A program made the position numbers and the translations under genes. The notes below the pieces were generated by a model that was not told where the DNA came from, did not search any database, and was given only the letters and a program-made list of their open reading frames with translations. From assembly GCA_021325275.1 (NCBI GenBank), contig JAJPHL010000009.1, positions 124,001 to 188,000 on the forward strand: DNA of 64,000 nucleotides. The letters run 5' to 3'. This stretch comes from Terriglobia bacterium. GTDB taxonomy: Bacteria; Acidobacteriota; Terriglobia; JAJPHL01. Below, piece after piece: positions 45,092 through 54,263 of this stretch; position 1 is the stretch's first letter, and each line of letters begins with the position of its first letter.

Positions 45092-46549
45092 ATGAACAAA
45101 CACGTCTTCGCTATCTTGCTCGCGGCAGCCTTCACAACGGCGGTCTTCCCAGGTGCCATGCTGTCGGCGCAAACCGCTTCGGAACTGTTGCAAAAGGGAA
45201 TCTACTTGCAGGAAACTGTCGGCGACCTCGATTCTGCCATCAAGGCCTATCGGCAAGTCGTGCAAATGTCCAAGGAGTCGCGCGACAGCGCGGCGCAAGC
45301 GCAATTCCGCTTGGGTCTTTGCTTGCTGAAAAAAGATCAGCAGGCCGAGGCCGCGAAGGCGTTCCAACAAGTGATCCAGATGTATCCGGAGCAAACGGAT
45401 TTGGTGACCAAGGCGCGCGCGGCCATGAATACGCCGAACGCACCGCCGAAACTTTTGGCCGCGCCCTGGGAAGACGGCGAGACGCTGGAATATCGCATGA
45501 AGATGGGGCAGATGAAAATGCCGGGCGCCGCCGACGCCATGCGCACACTTTATTCGGTGCGCCGCTCGCCGGCGAATCCGAGTCATTTGATCATCGACTC
45601 GCGATTGGTGTCGAGCGCGTTGCTCTCCTCCGATCGCGTGGAAGTGGACGCCGAGACGATGCGGCCGGTCTCGGGATCGTCCAATAACCCGATGTTCCGC
45701 AAAGCCAGCGTCGTTTACACCGGTTCGCAGGCGCAATTTACGTTTGACACCAAGCAGCCGCAGACCATTCCGCTCGATGGCGACGTGTTCGACTTCACGG
45801 AATTGCAGGCGCTGGTGCGCCGGTTGCCGCTGTCACCCGGATACAAAGGCCAGTTCTCCGTGATATCGGAGATGGCCCCGCAGGCCTCCCCGATGTCGAT
45901 GAGGGTCGTGGGTGAAGAAGACGTAACCACACCCGCCGGACAGTTCCACTGCTACAAATTGGAAAATACTTCCAATGGCCTGGGCACGTTTTGGGTTTCC
46001 GCCGACTCGTCGCGGGTGCTGGTGAAATACGACATGAGTTTCATGGTCGCCACGCTCGAGTCCGTTCGTCGTCCTTCGACGACACACACGTTCCACAGCG
46101 ACGCTTTGGGATTTTCCGGAACGTTGCCGCAAGGTTGGCTGGCGGTCGCTTCCACGTCGGCGATGCCCTTGGCGAAGGGCGGCGAGCAACTGCAATTCGT
46201 GGCGCCCGATTCCATGCTGGTGGCGACGTTGTCGGTTGAGCCGACCGGTTTCCTCCGCGATCCCAAGCCGGAAGATGTGCGGAAGGAAGCCGAGCGTCAC
46301 GAAACGTACTTGCCGGACGGAAAAGTTCGCCCTTCGAGTTGGACGCCGTTGCATTTGGCCGGTCACACCGCGCTCAGTTGGATTGTCGACGCGTCGGACA
46401 TGATGTCGCAGGACCCTGTCGTCGAGTACGACGTGTGGATTCAGAGTGCGGCGTCGCGCGTGAAGTTCTACGCCAAGATGAGTCCCTCGGAATTCGAGCG
46501 GTTGAAACCGGAACTCGACGGCATCTTGCAGAGTCTGGCGCTTCGATAA
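45092..46549 (+). CDS. Secreted TPR protein with DUF3108-like domain
   Basis: A 485-residue exported protein. A Lys-led hydrophobic N-terminus (FAILLAAAFTTAVFPGAML, cleavage near LSAQTA) is a signal peptide. A tetratricopeptide-like helical region at about residues 30-110 includes AIKAYRQVVQMSKES and AKAFQQVIQMYPEQ. The middle ~200 residues resemble DUF3108-type beta proteins (a LEYRMKMGQMKM start). The C-terminal ~150 residues form another domain I do not recognise. ATG 45092 has a GGAGGTGA ribosome site eight nucleotides upstream. It lies nine nucleotides before the histidine kinase gene, suggesting it belongs to the same signalling operon. Confidence 0.72.
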   Translation: MNKHVFAILLAAAFTTAVFPGAMLSAQTASELLQKGIYLQETVGDLDSAIKAYRQVVQMSKESRDSAAQAQFRLGLCLLKKDQQAEAAKAFQQVIQMYPEQTDLVTKARAAMNTPNAPPKLLAAPWEDGETLEYRMKMGQMKMPGAADAMRTLYSVRRSPANPSHLIIDSRLVSSALLSSDRVEVDAETMRPVSGSSNNPMFRKASVVYTGSQAQFTFDTKQPQTIPLDGDVFDFTELQALVRRLPLSPGYKGQFSVISEMAPQASPMSMRVVGEEDVTTPAGQFHCYKLENTSNGLGTFWVSADSSRVLVKYDMSFMVATLESVRRPSTTHTFHSDALGFSGTLPQGWLAVASTSAMPLAKGGEQLQFVAPDSMLVATLSVEPTGFLRDPKPEDVRKEAERHETYLPDGKVRPSSWTPLHLAGHTALSWIVDASDMMSQDPVVEYDVWIQSAASRVKFYAKMSPSEFERLKPELDGILQSLALR

Positions 46550-46558
46550 GAGCGTGAA

Positions 46559-48451
46559 ATGAAACTTCGCACGCCACTTTTGTTGCTGATCGTCGCCGTG
46601 CTGCTGCCCACGGCGTGCCTGCTGTGGCTGATGATCGCCGCTGTGCGCAACGTGCGCGCGACGGTCGGACAATCGGTGGACAACGTGGATCTGGATCGCC
46701 TGAACGTGACGCGCGATTCTCTCAACGCCGCTTGGCGGGAACAGATGGCGGCGCTCGAGCGGCTCCCGGAAGGCGCAGCGGCGTTTCCGGAAATTGTGCG
46801 GAGGAAACTCGCCGACAGCGCGGTGATTCTCGACGCGTCCGGCGCGCCGCTGTATCCCGCGCCGATGCGATTGCCGAGTCCCGATCCGACGGTGGACGAT
46901 CCGCGATGGATCAAGGCGCGACTGTTGGAAAACACCGCGCCGGCCGCCGCCGCGGCCGCTTACGAGGCGATCGGCCACGAGGCGCAAGCCACATCAACGG
47001 AAGCCGCGCGCGCTTACCAAGGCGCGGCGCGATGCCTGATGAAAGCAGGCGATCGCGAGGCCGCTGTGAAATTGGTTTTCGATCGCTTCAGCGGACCGGC
47101 TTTTGCGCCGGCCACCGATTTGCAAGGGCGTCGCATCCGTCCCGACTTGCTCCTGTTGGTGATTGCTTCGGCGAAGCCCGGAGATCCCCTACTGATCCCC
47201 GCGGCGCGGAACTTGCGCGCGGCGGTGCTTGACTACGGCGGGAATCCTCCGATGCCGTTGCAGCAGCGCGTTTTTCTGATTCACGAAATGCTCGCGAGAA
47301 AACTTCCCGCGGACTTGCTGGACTTCCCGACGCTCCGAGCCGAGGAAATCGCGGCGACTTTTTTGGAGTATCGGCCGCCCATCATGGCCGACGCGTCGCT
47401 GCAGCCCGGTTGGGGATCGGGAATTTGGCAATTCGGACTCGCGAAGGCTCATCTGATCGTGCTTTTTCGCGACGCGACCATTCAACAACGAATGCGGGAA
47501 ATGATCGCCGCGCAAAAACTGCCGCCCGATATTCGGATTACCGCGCTGCCGCCGGGAGCCAAAGTGCCGGACGCAGCTCTGCATGCCGACGCGGGCCGAG
47601 CGTTTCCCGGCTGGCAGTTGGCCGTCGCTCACACCGGCCCCAATCCGCTGGAAGATTTGGCCGCGCGGCAAATGGCGCTCTACGTTTGGACGGGATCGCT
47701 CGTGGCCGTGCTGATCGTATTGCTGACGGTGCTGGCGTTGCGCGCGACGGCGCGCAGCTTGCGTCTGGCGGGCATGAAGGCGGATCTGGTCGCGACCGTT
47801 TCGCATGAATTAAAAACGCCGCTCGCGTCGATGCAATTGCTGGTCGACACGCTCTTGGAAGATGAGCGCATCGACCCTGTGAAGACTCGCGAGTATCTGG
47901 AACTGATCGGGCGCGAGAATGTGCGCTTGAGCCGGTTGATCGGAAATTTCCTGACGTTCTCGCGATTGGAGCGCAACAAATATTCGTTCGACTTCACGGC
48001 GGTTCGCGTCGACGACGTGGTGCGTGCGGCCGTGGCCGCGGCGGGCGAGCGTTTTTCGCAACCCGATTGCCGCTTGACCGTAAACGTAGAGCGCGGCTTG
48101 CCGGAAATTCGCGCCGACGAAGGTGCGCTTGCCACGGCGCTTGTGAATCTGCTCGACAACGCGTACAAATACACGCCGGGCGAGAAACAGATCGAACTGC
48201 GCGCCTACGCGCAAGCGCACGGCGTGTGTCTCGAAGTGCGCGACAACGGAATCGGCATCGCGCCCGGAGAAATCAAGCGGATTTTCCGCGAATTTCACCA
48301 AGCGGACCAGCGGCTCTCGCGCGCGGGCGGCGGCTGCGGCCTGGGACTGGCGATCGTGCGACATCTGGTGGAAGCGCACGGCGGGAGAGTCGATGTCACC
48401 AGTGAAATCGGCAAGGGCAGCACGTTCTCGGTAGCGTTGAGGACAGCATGA
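46559..48451 (+). CDS. Membrane sensor histidine kinase
   Basis: A 630-residue sensor kinase. An N-terminal helix (about 7-28) and a second at about 374-395 flank a ~345-residue extracytoplasmic domain that contains an Ala-rich TPR-like helical stretch near residues 128-170 (AAAAAYEAIGHEAQATS). The cytoplasmic part has His416 in [10 protein letters not shown], the N box NLLDNAYKYTPG, DNGIGI, the FREFHQ F-box and GGGCGLGLAIVR. It belongs to the same kinase type as the one at 255-1925 and overlaps its cognate regulator by four nucleotides (ATGA). Confidence 0.93.
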   Translation: MKLRTPLLLLIVAVLLPTACLLWLMIAAVRNVRATVGQSVDNVDLDRLNVTRDSLNAAWREQMAALERLPEGAAAFPEIVRRKLADSAVILDASGAPLYPAPMRLPSPDPTVDDPRWIKARLLENTAPAAAAAAYEAIGHEAQATSTEAARAYQGAARCLMKAGDREAAVKLVFDRFSGPAFAPATDLQGRRIRPDLLLLVIASAKPGDPLLIPAARNLRAAVLDYGGNPPMPLQQRVFLIHEMLARKLPADLLDFPTLRAEEIAATFLEYRPPIMADASLQPGWGSGIWQFGLAKAHLIVLFRDATIQQRMREMIAAQKLPPDIRITALPPGAKVPDAALHADAGRAFPGWQLAVAHTGPNPLEDLAARQMALYVWTGSLVAVLIVLLTVLALRATARSLRLAGMKADLVATVSHELKTPLASMQLLVDTLLEDERIDPVKTREYLELIGRENVRLSRLIGNFLTFSRLERNKYSFDFTAVRVDDVVRAAVAAAGERFSQPDCRLTVNVERGLPEIRADEGALATALVNLLDNAYKYTPGEKQIELRAYAQAHGVCLEVRDNGIGIAPGEIKRIFREFHQADQRLSRAGGGCGLGLAIVRHLVEAHGGRVDVTSEIGKGSTFSVALRTA

Positions 48452-49137
48452 CAGGCGTGCTAATCATCGAAGACGACTCGGTGTTGTTGCGCGGATTGAA
48501 GGACAATTTTGTCGCGCAGGGATACCGCGTAGAGACCGCCGCCGACGGCGAAGCGGGATTGACCGCGGCGCTTCAGGGGCGGCATGACTTGATCCTGCTC
48601 GACATCATGCTGCCGCGCGTGAACGGATACGAGATTTGCCGCGCGGTGCGGGAGAGCGGCAGCGATGTCCCGATCGTCATGCTCACGGCGAAGGGTCAAG
48701 AGGAGGATATTATCCTCGGCCTGAATCTCGGCGCGGACGACTACGTGACCAAACCGTTCCGCATCCGCGAATTGCTGGCGCGCGCCAAGGCATTTTTGCG
48801 GCGCAGACAAGCCGCGCAGGGCGCCGCGCCTGCGACGTCGTGGAAATTCGGAGCTTTCGAGTTGGACGCGGTGAAGCACAAGCTTTTTCGCGACGGCCGC
48901 GAAGTGGAATTAACCGCCAAGGAATTTCGCCTGCTCGAATATTTCCTGCGGCGGCAGGGACGCGCGCTGGCGCGCAACGACATTTTGAACGCGGTATGGG
49001 GCGCGTCGGTGATGGTCACCGAGCGCAGCGTCGATCGTTGCGTCACGACGTTGCGCGGCAAAGTAGAGGAAGACCCGCGCTGTCCGCGATTCATTCACAC
49101 GATCCGCGAGATCGGGTATCGCTTCGAGGAAGAGTGA
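48448..49137 (+). CDS. PhoB/OmpR-family response regulator
   Basis: A 229-residue transcription regulator. The receiver has the acidic IEDD pair, phospho-acceptor Asp52 in LLDIMLP, Thr in MLTAKGQE, and Lys in YVTKPFR. The C-terminal winged-helix (trans_reg_C) starts near residue 130 with FGAFELD and has LTAKEFRLLEYF and the DNA-recognition region VMVTERSVDRCVTTLR. ATG 48448 overlaps the kinase stop. Its stop is three nucleotides before the convergent DUF2254 gene. Its targets are unknown. Confidence 0.95.
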   Translation: MTGVLIIEDDSVLLRGLKDNFVAQGYRVETAADGEAGLTAALQGRHDLILLDIMLPRVNGYEICRAVRESGSDVPIVMLTAKGQEEDIILGLNLGADDYVTKPFRIRELLARAKAFLRRRQAAQGAAPATSWKFGAFELDAVKHKLFRDGREVELTAKEFRLLEYFLRRQGRALARNDILNAVWGASVMVTERSVDRCVTTLRGKVEEDPRCPRFIHTIREIGYRFEEE

Positions 49138-49140
49138 TCG

Positions 49141-50469
49141 CTAGGGCAACGGATGCGTCGCTTCGCGCAGGGTCGTGAGGCGTTGGCTCAACGGGTACAA
49201 CTCTTCCTGATTCACCTTCTCCGCGCATCCCGCCACCAACCGAATGCCACGCTCCAAAATGACCCGGCGCAGATGCTCGTCGTGCGGAACGGTGGACGCC
49301 ACGTCGCCGAGGGCACGCAGAATTCGCAGGCTCACGGCGATGTCGCCTTTCGAGTACATGCGAATCTGCTCGAACGCCGAGTCGAGCATGCCGTCGCGAT
49401 TCAGCCACGGTACGCTGACGCGCAGCGTTCCCGGCGGATCGTAGAGCAGGCCATCGGGCAGTTCACGAGACGCGAATTCGATCAAGATGCGGCTCAGTTG
49501 ATCGACGCAACTGATCGCGGTACTCGGATCGTTCACCGCCGGGGAAATCGCGCGCAACGCGATGTCGACAATTTGCAGGACGCCGAATTCCACGTCTTGT
49601 TGCAGCGTTCGAGTGGGTCCGAGATCGAACGCGGTGAGGAACGCCTCGGCGGCGTCCGGCGTCAGGCGATCCGAACTGGAAGCGCGCAGCAGCACGCCGC
49701 CGGCAGGAACGAATTGGCCGACGCGGCGCGCCACAGCGACTCTCACTCCCGTCTCCTTCGCCACATCGACCAGGCGCTTGGTATCGACGAAGCGCAGATA
49801 TCCGGACTCCTTGCTGGTAATCGGCACGCGCCACCCCGGCGGCAGCGCGGTGTCGGGCACCGCGAGTTTGCCGTAGCGCCGGGGATGCGGCATGAGGTCG
49901 TTGATCACCACGATCGTTTCGGCGGCGATGCGGTCGACGATGTGATTCACGCTGATCGCTTGCGAAATGTGGTGGATGAAAAACAACAGCAGCACCACGC
50001 ACGCCACGGCGAGCGCCATCGCTCCCAACACTGTCACCACCGGCGCGAACGGCGCGGGCACCGACCGTGCCGCCGGCAGCGCCGCCATGCAATAGCAAAA
50101 TGTGCCGAGAAAAATTCCCAGCGTCCATTGGACGACCTGATCGCGCACGAAACTGACAATGATCCGCGGGGAAAACTGCATCGACGCCAGCGTCAACGTC
50201 ATCAGCAAAATCGCGAAGACGATCGACACCACGGTCATGATCGACGCCGCGATTCCGCCCAGGATCACCTGCGCCAATTGCGGATCGCTGTGCGAGGGAA
50301 ACAGCATGCGCGGGACCCACGAGGCGATCTCGGGCGTCGTCTGTTCCAGCCAGGAAAGCGACGCGCCGACCAGTCCCAGCGTCAACGCAATCGCGAGCGG
50401 ACGCACCAGGAATCCGCCGCGCAGCGTGTACGCGGTCCGGCGAACCAGAAGTAGCGTGCGCTCCATCAT
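49141..50469 (-). CDS. DUF2254 family membrane protein
   Basis: A 442-residue protein of the DUF2254 family. It has four membrane segments in the N-terminal half (LAIALTLGLVGASLSWL, then GIAASIMTVVSIVFAILLMT, TLGIFLGTFCYCMAAL and VVTVLGAMALAVACVVLLLF), followed by a soluble C-terminal part with a conserved RAISPAVNDPSTAISCVDQL. The family's function is not established. Two adjacent ATGs (50469, 50466) are possible starts; the longer open frame upstream overlaps kdpA and is not coding. It is divergent from kdpA across 99 nt. Confidence 0.88.
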   Translation of the reverse strand: MMERTLLLVRRTAYTLRGGFLVRPLAIALTLGLVGASLSWLEQTTPEIASWVPRMLFPSHSDPQLAQVILGGIAASIMTVVSIVFAILLMTLTLASMQFSPRIIVSFVRDQVVQWTLGIFLGTFCYCMAALPAARSVPAPFAPVVTVLGAMALAVACVVLLLFFIHHISQAISVNHIVDRIAAETIVVINDLMPHPRRYGKLAVPDTALPPGWRVPITSKESGYLRFVDTKRLVDVAKETGVRVAVARRVGQFVPAGGVLLRASSSDRLTPDAAEAFLTAFDLGPTRTLQQDVEFGVLQIVDIALRAISPAVNDPSTAISCVDQLSRILIEFASRELPDGLLYDPPGTLRVSVPWLNRDGMLDSAFEQIRMYSKGDIAVSLRILRALGDVASTVPHDEHLRRVILERGIRLVAGCAEKVNQEELYPLSQRLTTLREATHPLP

Positions 50470-50568
50470 GAAGTGTTCCCAGTATACGGTTTCCGGCGCG
50501 GGCCGCGGAACACCCCGAGCGGATGTTTGCGACTTCTTAACGTCCCGTTTTGTATCCTGCTCCCAGGA

Positions 50569-52179
50569 ATGGTTTTTGGCTGGATCCAGATGTTCGCGTT
50601 GCTTGCCGCGCTCGCCACGGTGACGAAACCGCTGGGTGGTTACATGGCGCGCGTCTATACGGGGCGGCGCACGCGGCTGCATTCGGTGCTGCGTCCCATC
50701 GAACGCGCGTGCTATGTCGCGGCCGGCGTGCGAACGTCCGAGCAAACCTGGACGGCATACGCGGCGTCGGTGCTGGCGTTCGGTCTCACGGGCGTCGTGA
50801 CGCTCTATGCGTTGCTGCGATTGCAGCCGCATCCGCTTTCACCCCATTTGGCGTTCAACACCGCCGTGAGTTTCGTTACCAACACCAGTTGGCAGAGCTA
50901 CGCGGGAGAAACGACGCTGAATGCGTGGTCGCAGATGCTGGGAATTGCAGTGCAGAGTTTTGTTTCCTGCGGCGTCAGCATGGCGGTGGCCGTCGCGCTG
51001 TTTCGCGGGATCGCGACGGCGCAAGGCGCTGGAACCATCGGAAACTTTTGGGTGGACTTCACACGATCGGTGGTCTACGTTTTGCTTCCGCTATCGATGG
51101 CGGCGGCCGTTGCGCTGGCAGGTCTCGGCGTAATCCAAAATCTCGCGTCGTCCGCGCGGGTCGTCACGCTCGAAGGCCCGGCGCAGGCCATCGCGCAGGG
51201 TCCGGTGGCGTCGCAGGAAGCGATCAAACTGTTGAGTTCGGATGGAGGCGGTTTTTTCAACGCCAGTTCCGCGCATCCCTACGAGAATCCCACGCCGCTG
51301 TCGTCGTTTCTCTCGATGTTTCTGATCCTGGTGATTCCCGCGTCGATGACCTACACGTTCGGCCGCATCGTTCAAGACACGAGGCAAGGCTGGACGATGT
51401 TCGTGGCGATGGCGCTTCTGCTCACGGTGGGATTCGCCGCCGTGAACTTCGCGGAGCGTGGCAATTGGGAGGGAAAAGATCTTCGATTCGGCACCGCCGG
51501 CGCGGGACTTTTTGCCGAAGTAGCTACTGCCTCGAGTAGCGGCGCGGGAAACGGCGCGCTGGGAAGTTTCACGCCGCTCGGCGTGTTGGTCCTTCTCATC
51601 AACATGCACACGGGCGAGGTGGTGTTCGGCGGACCAGGGTCGGGAATGTACAGCATGCTCGTGCTGGTGCTGCTGACGATCTTCATCGCCGGCTTGATGG
51701 TCGGGCGCACGCCGGAGTACTTGGGACAAAAGATCGAGAAATACGAAGTGAAGATGGTGACGCTAGCGATGCTGCTTACGTCGGCGGCGCTATTGTTCCT
51801 GGCGGCGACCGATGTTTCGCGCCCCGCATTTGACGCCGTTACGCAGCAGGGTCCGCGTGGATTCACGGAGTCGCTGTATGCGTTTACCAGCGCGGTGGCG
51901 AACAACGGAAGCGCGATGGCCGGGTTGAACGCGAATAATCCTTGGTACGACACGCTGCTGGCGTTGGGCATGCTCGCCGGTCGCTATCTGGTGATCCTGC
52001 CGGTGCTCGCGATTGCCGGAAGTCTGGCGCGGAAGAAGCGCTACACGATGGAAGGTGCGATGCCCACGCATGGTTTCGTCTTCGGATTGCTGCTGTGCGC
52101 GGTCACGCTGCTGGTGACCGGAATCACGTATCTGCCGGCGTTTTTCTTGGGTCCGCTGGCGGAATACTTTCAAAGATAG
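50569..52179 (+). CDS. kdpA: Potassium-transporting ATPase subunit A, orphan
   Basis: A 536-residue polytopic protein of the KdpA family (E. coli KdpA is 557). Selectivity-loop regions are present: VTNTSWQSYAGETT (103-116), SSDGGGFFNASSAHPYENPT (223-242), GEVVFGGPGSGMY (349-361) and SAVANNGSAMAG (441-452). Some positions differ from the usual loop (DGGG for NGGG, VANNG for NNNG). KdpA is the K+-binding subunit that works only with KdpB, C and F. No kdpF, kdpB, kdpC, kdpD or kdpE is present here: a ribbon-helix-helix gene and dnaX follow. It therefore cannot work as a local Kdp pump. Confidence 0.93.
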   Translation: MVFGWIQMFALLAALATVTKPLGGYMARVYTGRRTRLHSVLRPIERACYVAAGVRTSEQTWTAYAASVLAFGLTGVVTLYALLRLQPHPLSPHLAFNTAVSFVTNTSWQSYAGETTLNAWSQMLGIAVQSFVSCGVSMAVAVALFRGIATAQGAGTIGNFWVDFTRSVVYVLLPLSMAAAVALAGLGVIQNLASSARVVTLEGPAQAIAQGPVASQEAIKLLSSDGGGFFNASSAHPYENPTPLSSFLSMFLILVIPASMTYTFGRIVQDTRQGWTMFVAMALLLTVGFAAVNFAERGNWEGKDLRFGTAGAGLFAEVATASSSGAGNGALGSFTPLGVLVLLINMHTGEVVFGGPGSGMYSMLVLVLLTIFIAGLMVGRTPEYLGQKIEKYEVKMVTLAMLLTSAALLFLAATDVSRPAFDAVTQQGPRGFTESLYAFTSAVANNGSAMAGLNANNPWYDTLLALGMLAGRYLVILPVLAIAGSLARKKRYTMEGAMPTHGFVFGLLLCAVTLLVTGITYLPAFFLGPLAEYFQR

Positions 52180-52188
52180 ATCGCGGAA

Positions 52189-52207
52189 GATAGTGTGAGA
52201 CACTATC
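52189..52207. promoter_or_regulatory. Perfect 8-bp palindrome between kdpA and RHH gene
   Basis: GATAGTGT (52189-52196), loop GAG, ACACTATC (52200-52207). A weaker outer pair CGCGGAA/TTCCGCG (52182-52188, 52224-52230) surrounds it. It lies 54 nt upstream of the ribbon-helix-helix start. It could be the end hairpin of the kdpA transcript (there is no T run) or the operator of the RHH protein, as is usual for such self-regulating proteins. Confidence 0.5.
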
Positions 52208-52261
52208 CGAAAGTCCGCGTGATTTCCGCGAGACTTGCGACGGCCACTGAAAGGGAGGACT

Positions 52262-52495
52262 ATGACATACGTTAAGAGCGATCCCGAGTACGACGAGGTT
52301 ACTTACAACCGCACTTGGGCGCGAGCCGCGACGCGGCGGCTGAAGAAAGCGCGAAAAACGCCGACATCCGTTGCGCTCGATCCAAAGACGATCGCGCAAC
52401 TGCGGCGGGAGGCCGTTGCGCGGGGCATTCCGTACCAAGTCCTGATGCGGATGTTAATTGTCGAGGGTCTTGGCAGACTGAAGAAAGCGAGCTGA
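52262..52495 (+). CDS. Ribbon-helix-helix (CopG/BrnA-like) protein
   Basis: A 77-residue basic protein. The C-terminal part forms a beta-strand plus two helices of the RHH fold: SVALDPKTIAQLRREAVARG and then IPYQVLMRMLIVEGLGRL, close to BrnA/CopG antitoxins (the IPYQ turn is typical). The N-terminal ~30 residues are Tyr/Arg-rich. A GGGAGGA site five nucleotides upstream fixes ATG 52262. No toxin (BrnT or RelE-like) is adjacent, so it is either an orphan antitoxin or a stand-alone regulator. The nearby palindrome could be its operator. Confidence 0.78.
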   Translation: MTYVKSDPEYDEVTYNRTWARAATRRLKKARKTPTSVALDPKTIAQLRREAVARGIPYQVLMRMLIVEGLGRLKKAS

Positions 52496-52567
52496 AGCCA
52501 GCTATGATGGCTCCGCGCGCCGCCGTGCTATTATCAATAACGTCATCTCCCGTTAACGCATCCTTCC

Positions 52568-54259
52568 ATGTACACGGTCATCGCGCGAAAATACCGGCCT
52601 CAGACTTTTTCCGAAGTCGTTAACCAAGAGCACATCAAGCAAACGCTGCACAACGCCATCGAACAGAAACGCCTGGCGCACGGCTACGTGTTTTCGGGAC
52701 AGCGGGGCACCGGCAAAACGACTATGGCACGACTGCTGGCCAAGGCGCTGAATTGTTCCAATCGCGCGCCGGGTAGCGTGGAGCCGTGCGGAACGTGCGC
52801 GTCCTGCACCGAAGTCGCTGCGGGATCGGCCGTCGACGTCATCGAAATCGACGCGGCGTCGAATCGCGGCATCGACGATATTCGCGGACTCCGTGAAAAC
52901 GCGCGTTACGCGCCGGCGCGCGATCCCTACAAGTTTTTCATCGTCGACGAAGCGCACCAGCTCACGAAAGAAGCGTGGAACGCGCTCCTGAAGACGCTGG
53001 AAGAGCCGCCGCCGCACGTGATCTTTGTGCTCTGCACCACGGAAGCGCATTCGATTCCGCAGACGATTGTCTCGCGCTGCCAAACATTCGCGTTTCACAA
53101 TCTCGGTTTCGAGGAAACCGTTCGCCAACTCGAACACATTTGCCAAAGCGAAGGCATCGAAGCGACCGAAGAAGCGCTCGCGGTGATCACGCAGGCGGGC
53201 GAAGGCAGTTTGCGCGATTCGCTCTCCACGCTGGACCAAGCGATCGCCTGTTGCGGCGCGAAGCTCGATGGCGAAGCGTTGCGCCAACTCCTTGGCGTGG
53301 TCACAACGCAAGCGCTCGACGAAGCGGTGGAGGCGGTGTCCACGCAATCGGCGGAACGAGCGCTCGCGCTGGTCGACAATTTGGTGCGCGAAGGACAAAA
53401 CCTGCGCAACTTCGCATCGCAGTTGGCGCGGCACTTCCGCAATTTGCTGGTGGTGAAGACGGCGCCGGGATCGCCGCGGCTCGTGGAAGCGTCGCGTGCC
53501 GAGCGCGAACGCATTTCGTCGGTCGCCGCCCAATTCTCGGAAGAAGATTTAACACGCTATCTGCAGATTGTCCTGAAGCTGTATCAGGAATTGCAATTCT
53601 CGCCGCAGCCGCGATTCCACACCGAGCTGGGACTCATGAAGTTGATCCAGGCGGGACGCCTCGCCTCGATCGAAGACGTGTTGGCGCGACTCGATCGCGG
53701 CGGCAGCGCTTTGCCGCCATCGGGACCACCGTCGGCGGGCCCGCAAGTTCCGCGGTCACCGAGCGGTCCTTCGCCGTTTGAGCGCGACCAAGCGCGTCGC
53801 GCCGCCGAACCGGCACGCAAACCGGGACCGTCCGCGGCCGCACCGCCGCCGACTCCCTCGGCGAGCGACGAAGAATTCGCCGCGCAAATGATGGCTCGCG
53901 TGGAAGCGATGAACAAAACCATGCTGGCGATCCACTTGGAGCGCGCTATTTGGGACGTCCGCGACGATAGCGTCACGGCGGGATATCCCGCGGGCACCAG
54001 CGCGGTGAACATGCCGGGACAAGAGGAGCAGCGCCTGCTGGCGTCGCTTTCGTCCGAGATTCTCGGCCGCCCCGTTTCGTTTCGCGTAACGCTGCTGAAT
54101 GCAGAAGAAGCCGCGAAGGCCGCGGCCGCCGCCACTCCAGCCAAACCACCATCGGGAGCACTCAACAATCTTGGCGCGCTCGCCGACAATCCCGAGATCG
54201 CCGACTTCATGCGCTTCTTCCCCGGCGCGAAGATCGAAGAGCAGAAACGCAGGAGCTAG
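52568..54259 (+). CDS. dnaX: DNA polymerase III subunit gamma/tau
   Basis: A 563-residue clamp-loader ATPase. The AAA+ domain starts with YRPQTFSEVVNQEHI and shows Walker A GQRGTGKTT, a four-Cys zinc region (CGTCASC), Walker B DEAHQL, the sensor CTTEAHSIPQTI and SRCQTF. The middle collar domain is about residues 240-360. A Pro/Ser/Gly-rich linker (residues ~370-430) leads to a C-terminal tau-like domain. It is followed by ebfC and recR, the standard order in bacteria. A 72-nt gap with no visible ffs (4.5S RNA) precedes it. Confidence 0.95.
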   Translation: MYTVIARKYRPQTFSEVVNQEHIKQTLHNAIEQKRLAHGYVFSGQRGTGKTTMARLLAKALNCSNRAPGSVEPCGTCASCTEVAAGSAVDVIEIDAASNRGIDDIRGLRENARYAPARDPYKFFIVDEAHQLTKEAWNALLKTLEEPPPHVIFVLCTTEAHSIPQTIVSRCQTFAFHNLGFEETVRQLEHICQSEGIEATEEALAVITQAGEGSLRDSLSTLDQAIACCGAKLDGEALRQLLGVVTTQALDEAVEAVSTQSAERALALVDNLVREGQNLRNFASQLARHFRNLLVVKTAPGSPRLVEASRAERERISSVAAQFSEEDLTRYLQIVLKLYQELQFSPQPRFHTELGLMKLIQAGRLASIEDVLARLDRGGSALPPSGPPSAGPQVPRSPSGPSPFERDQARRAAEPARKPGPSAAAPPPTPSASDEEFAAQMMARVEAMNKTMLAIHLERAIWDVRDDSVTAGYPAGTSAVNMPGQEEQRLLASLSSEILGRPVSFRVTLLNAEEAAKAAAAATPAKPPSGALNNLGALADNPEIADFMRFFPGAKIEEQKRRS

Positions 54260-54263
54260 GAGC

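Noticed and set aside
49153-50454. 433-codon plus-strand open frame antisense to the DUF2254 gene
   Set aside because: The translation is Arg/His/Gln-rich with no hydrophobic or motif structure; the minus-strand frame is a recognisable membrane protein.
52262-52495. Complete type II toxin-antitoxin pair
   Set aside because: Only the RHH (antitoxin-like) gene is present. Neither neighbour is a toxin: kdpA lies upstream and dnaX downstream.
52496-52567. 4.5S RNA (ffs) gene before dnaX
   Set aside because: The 72-nt gap has no GGAA/GCAG-containing SRP hairpin and is too short.
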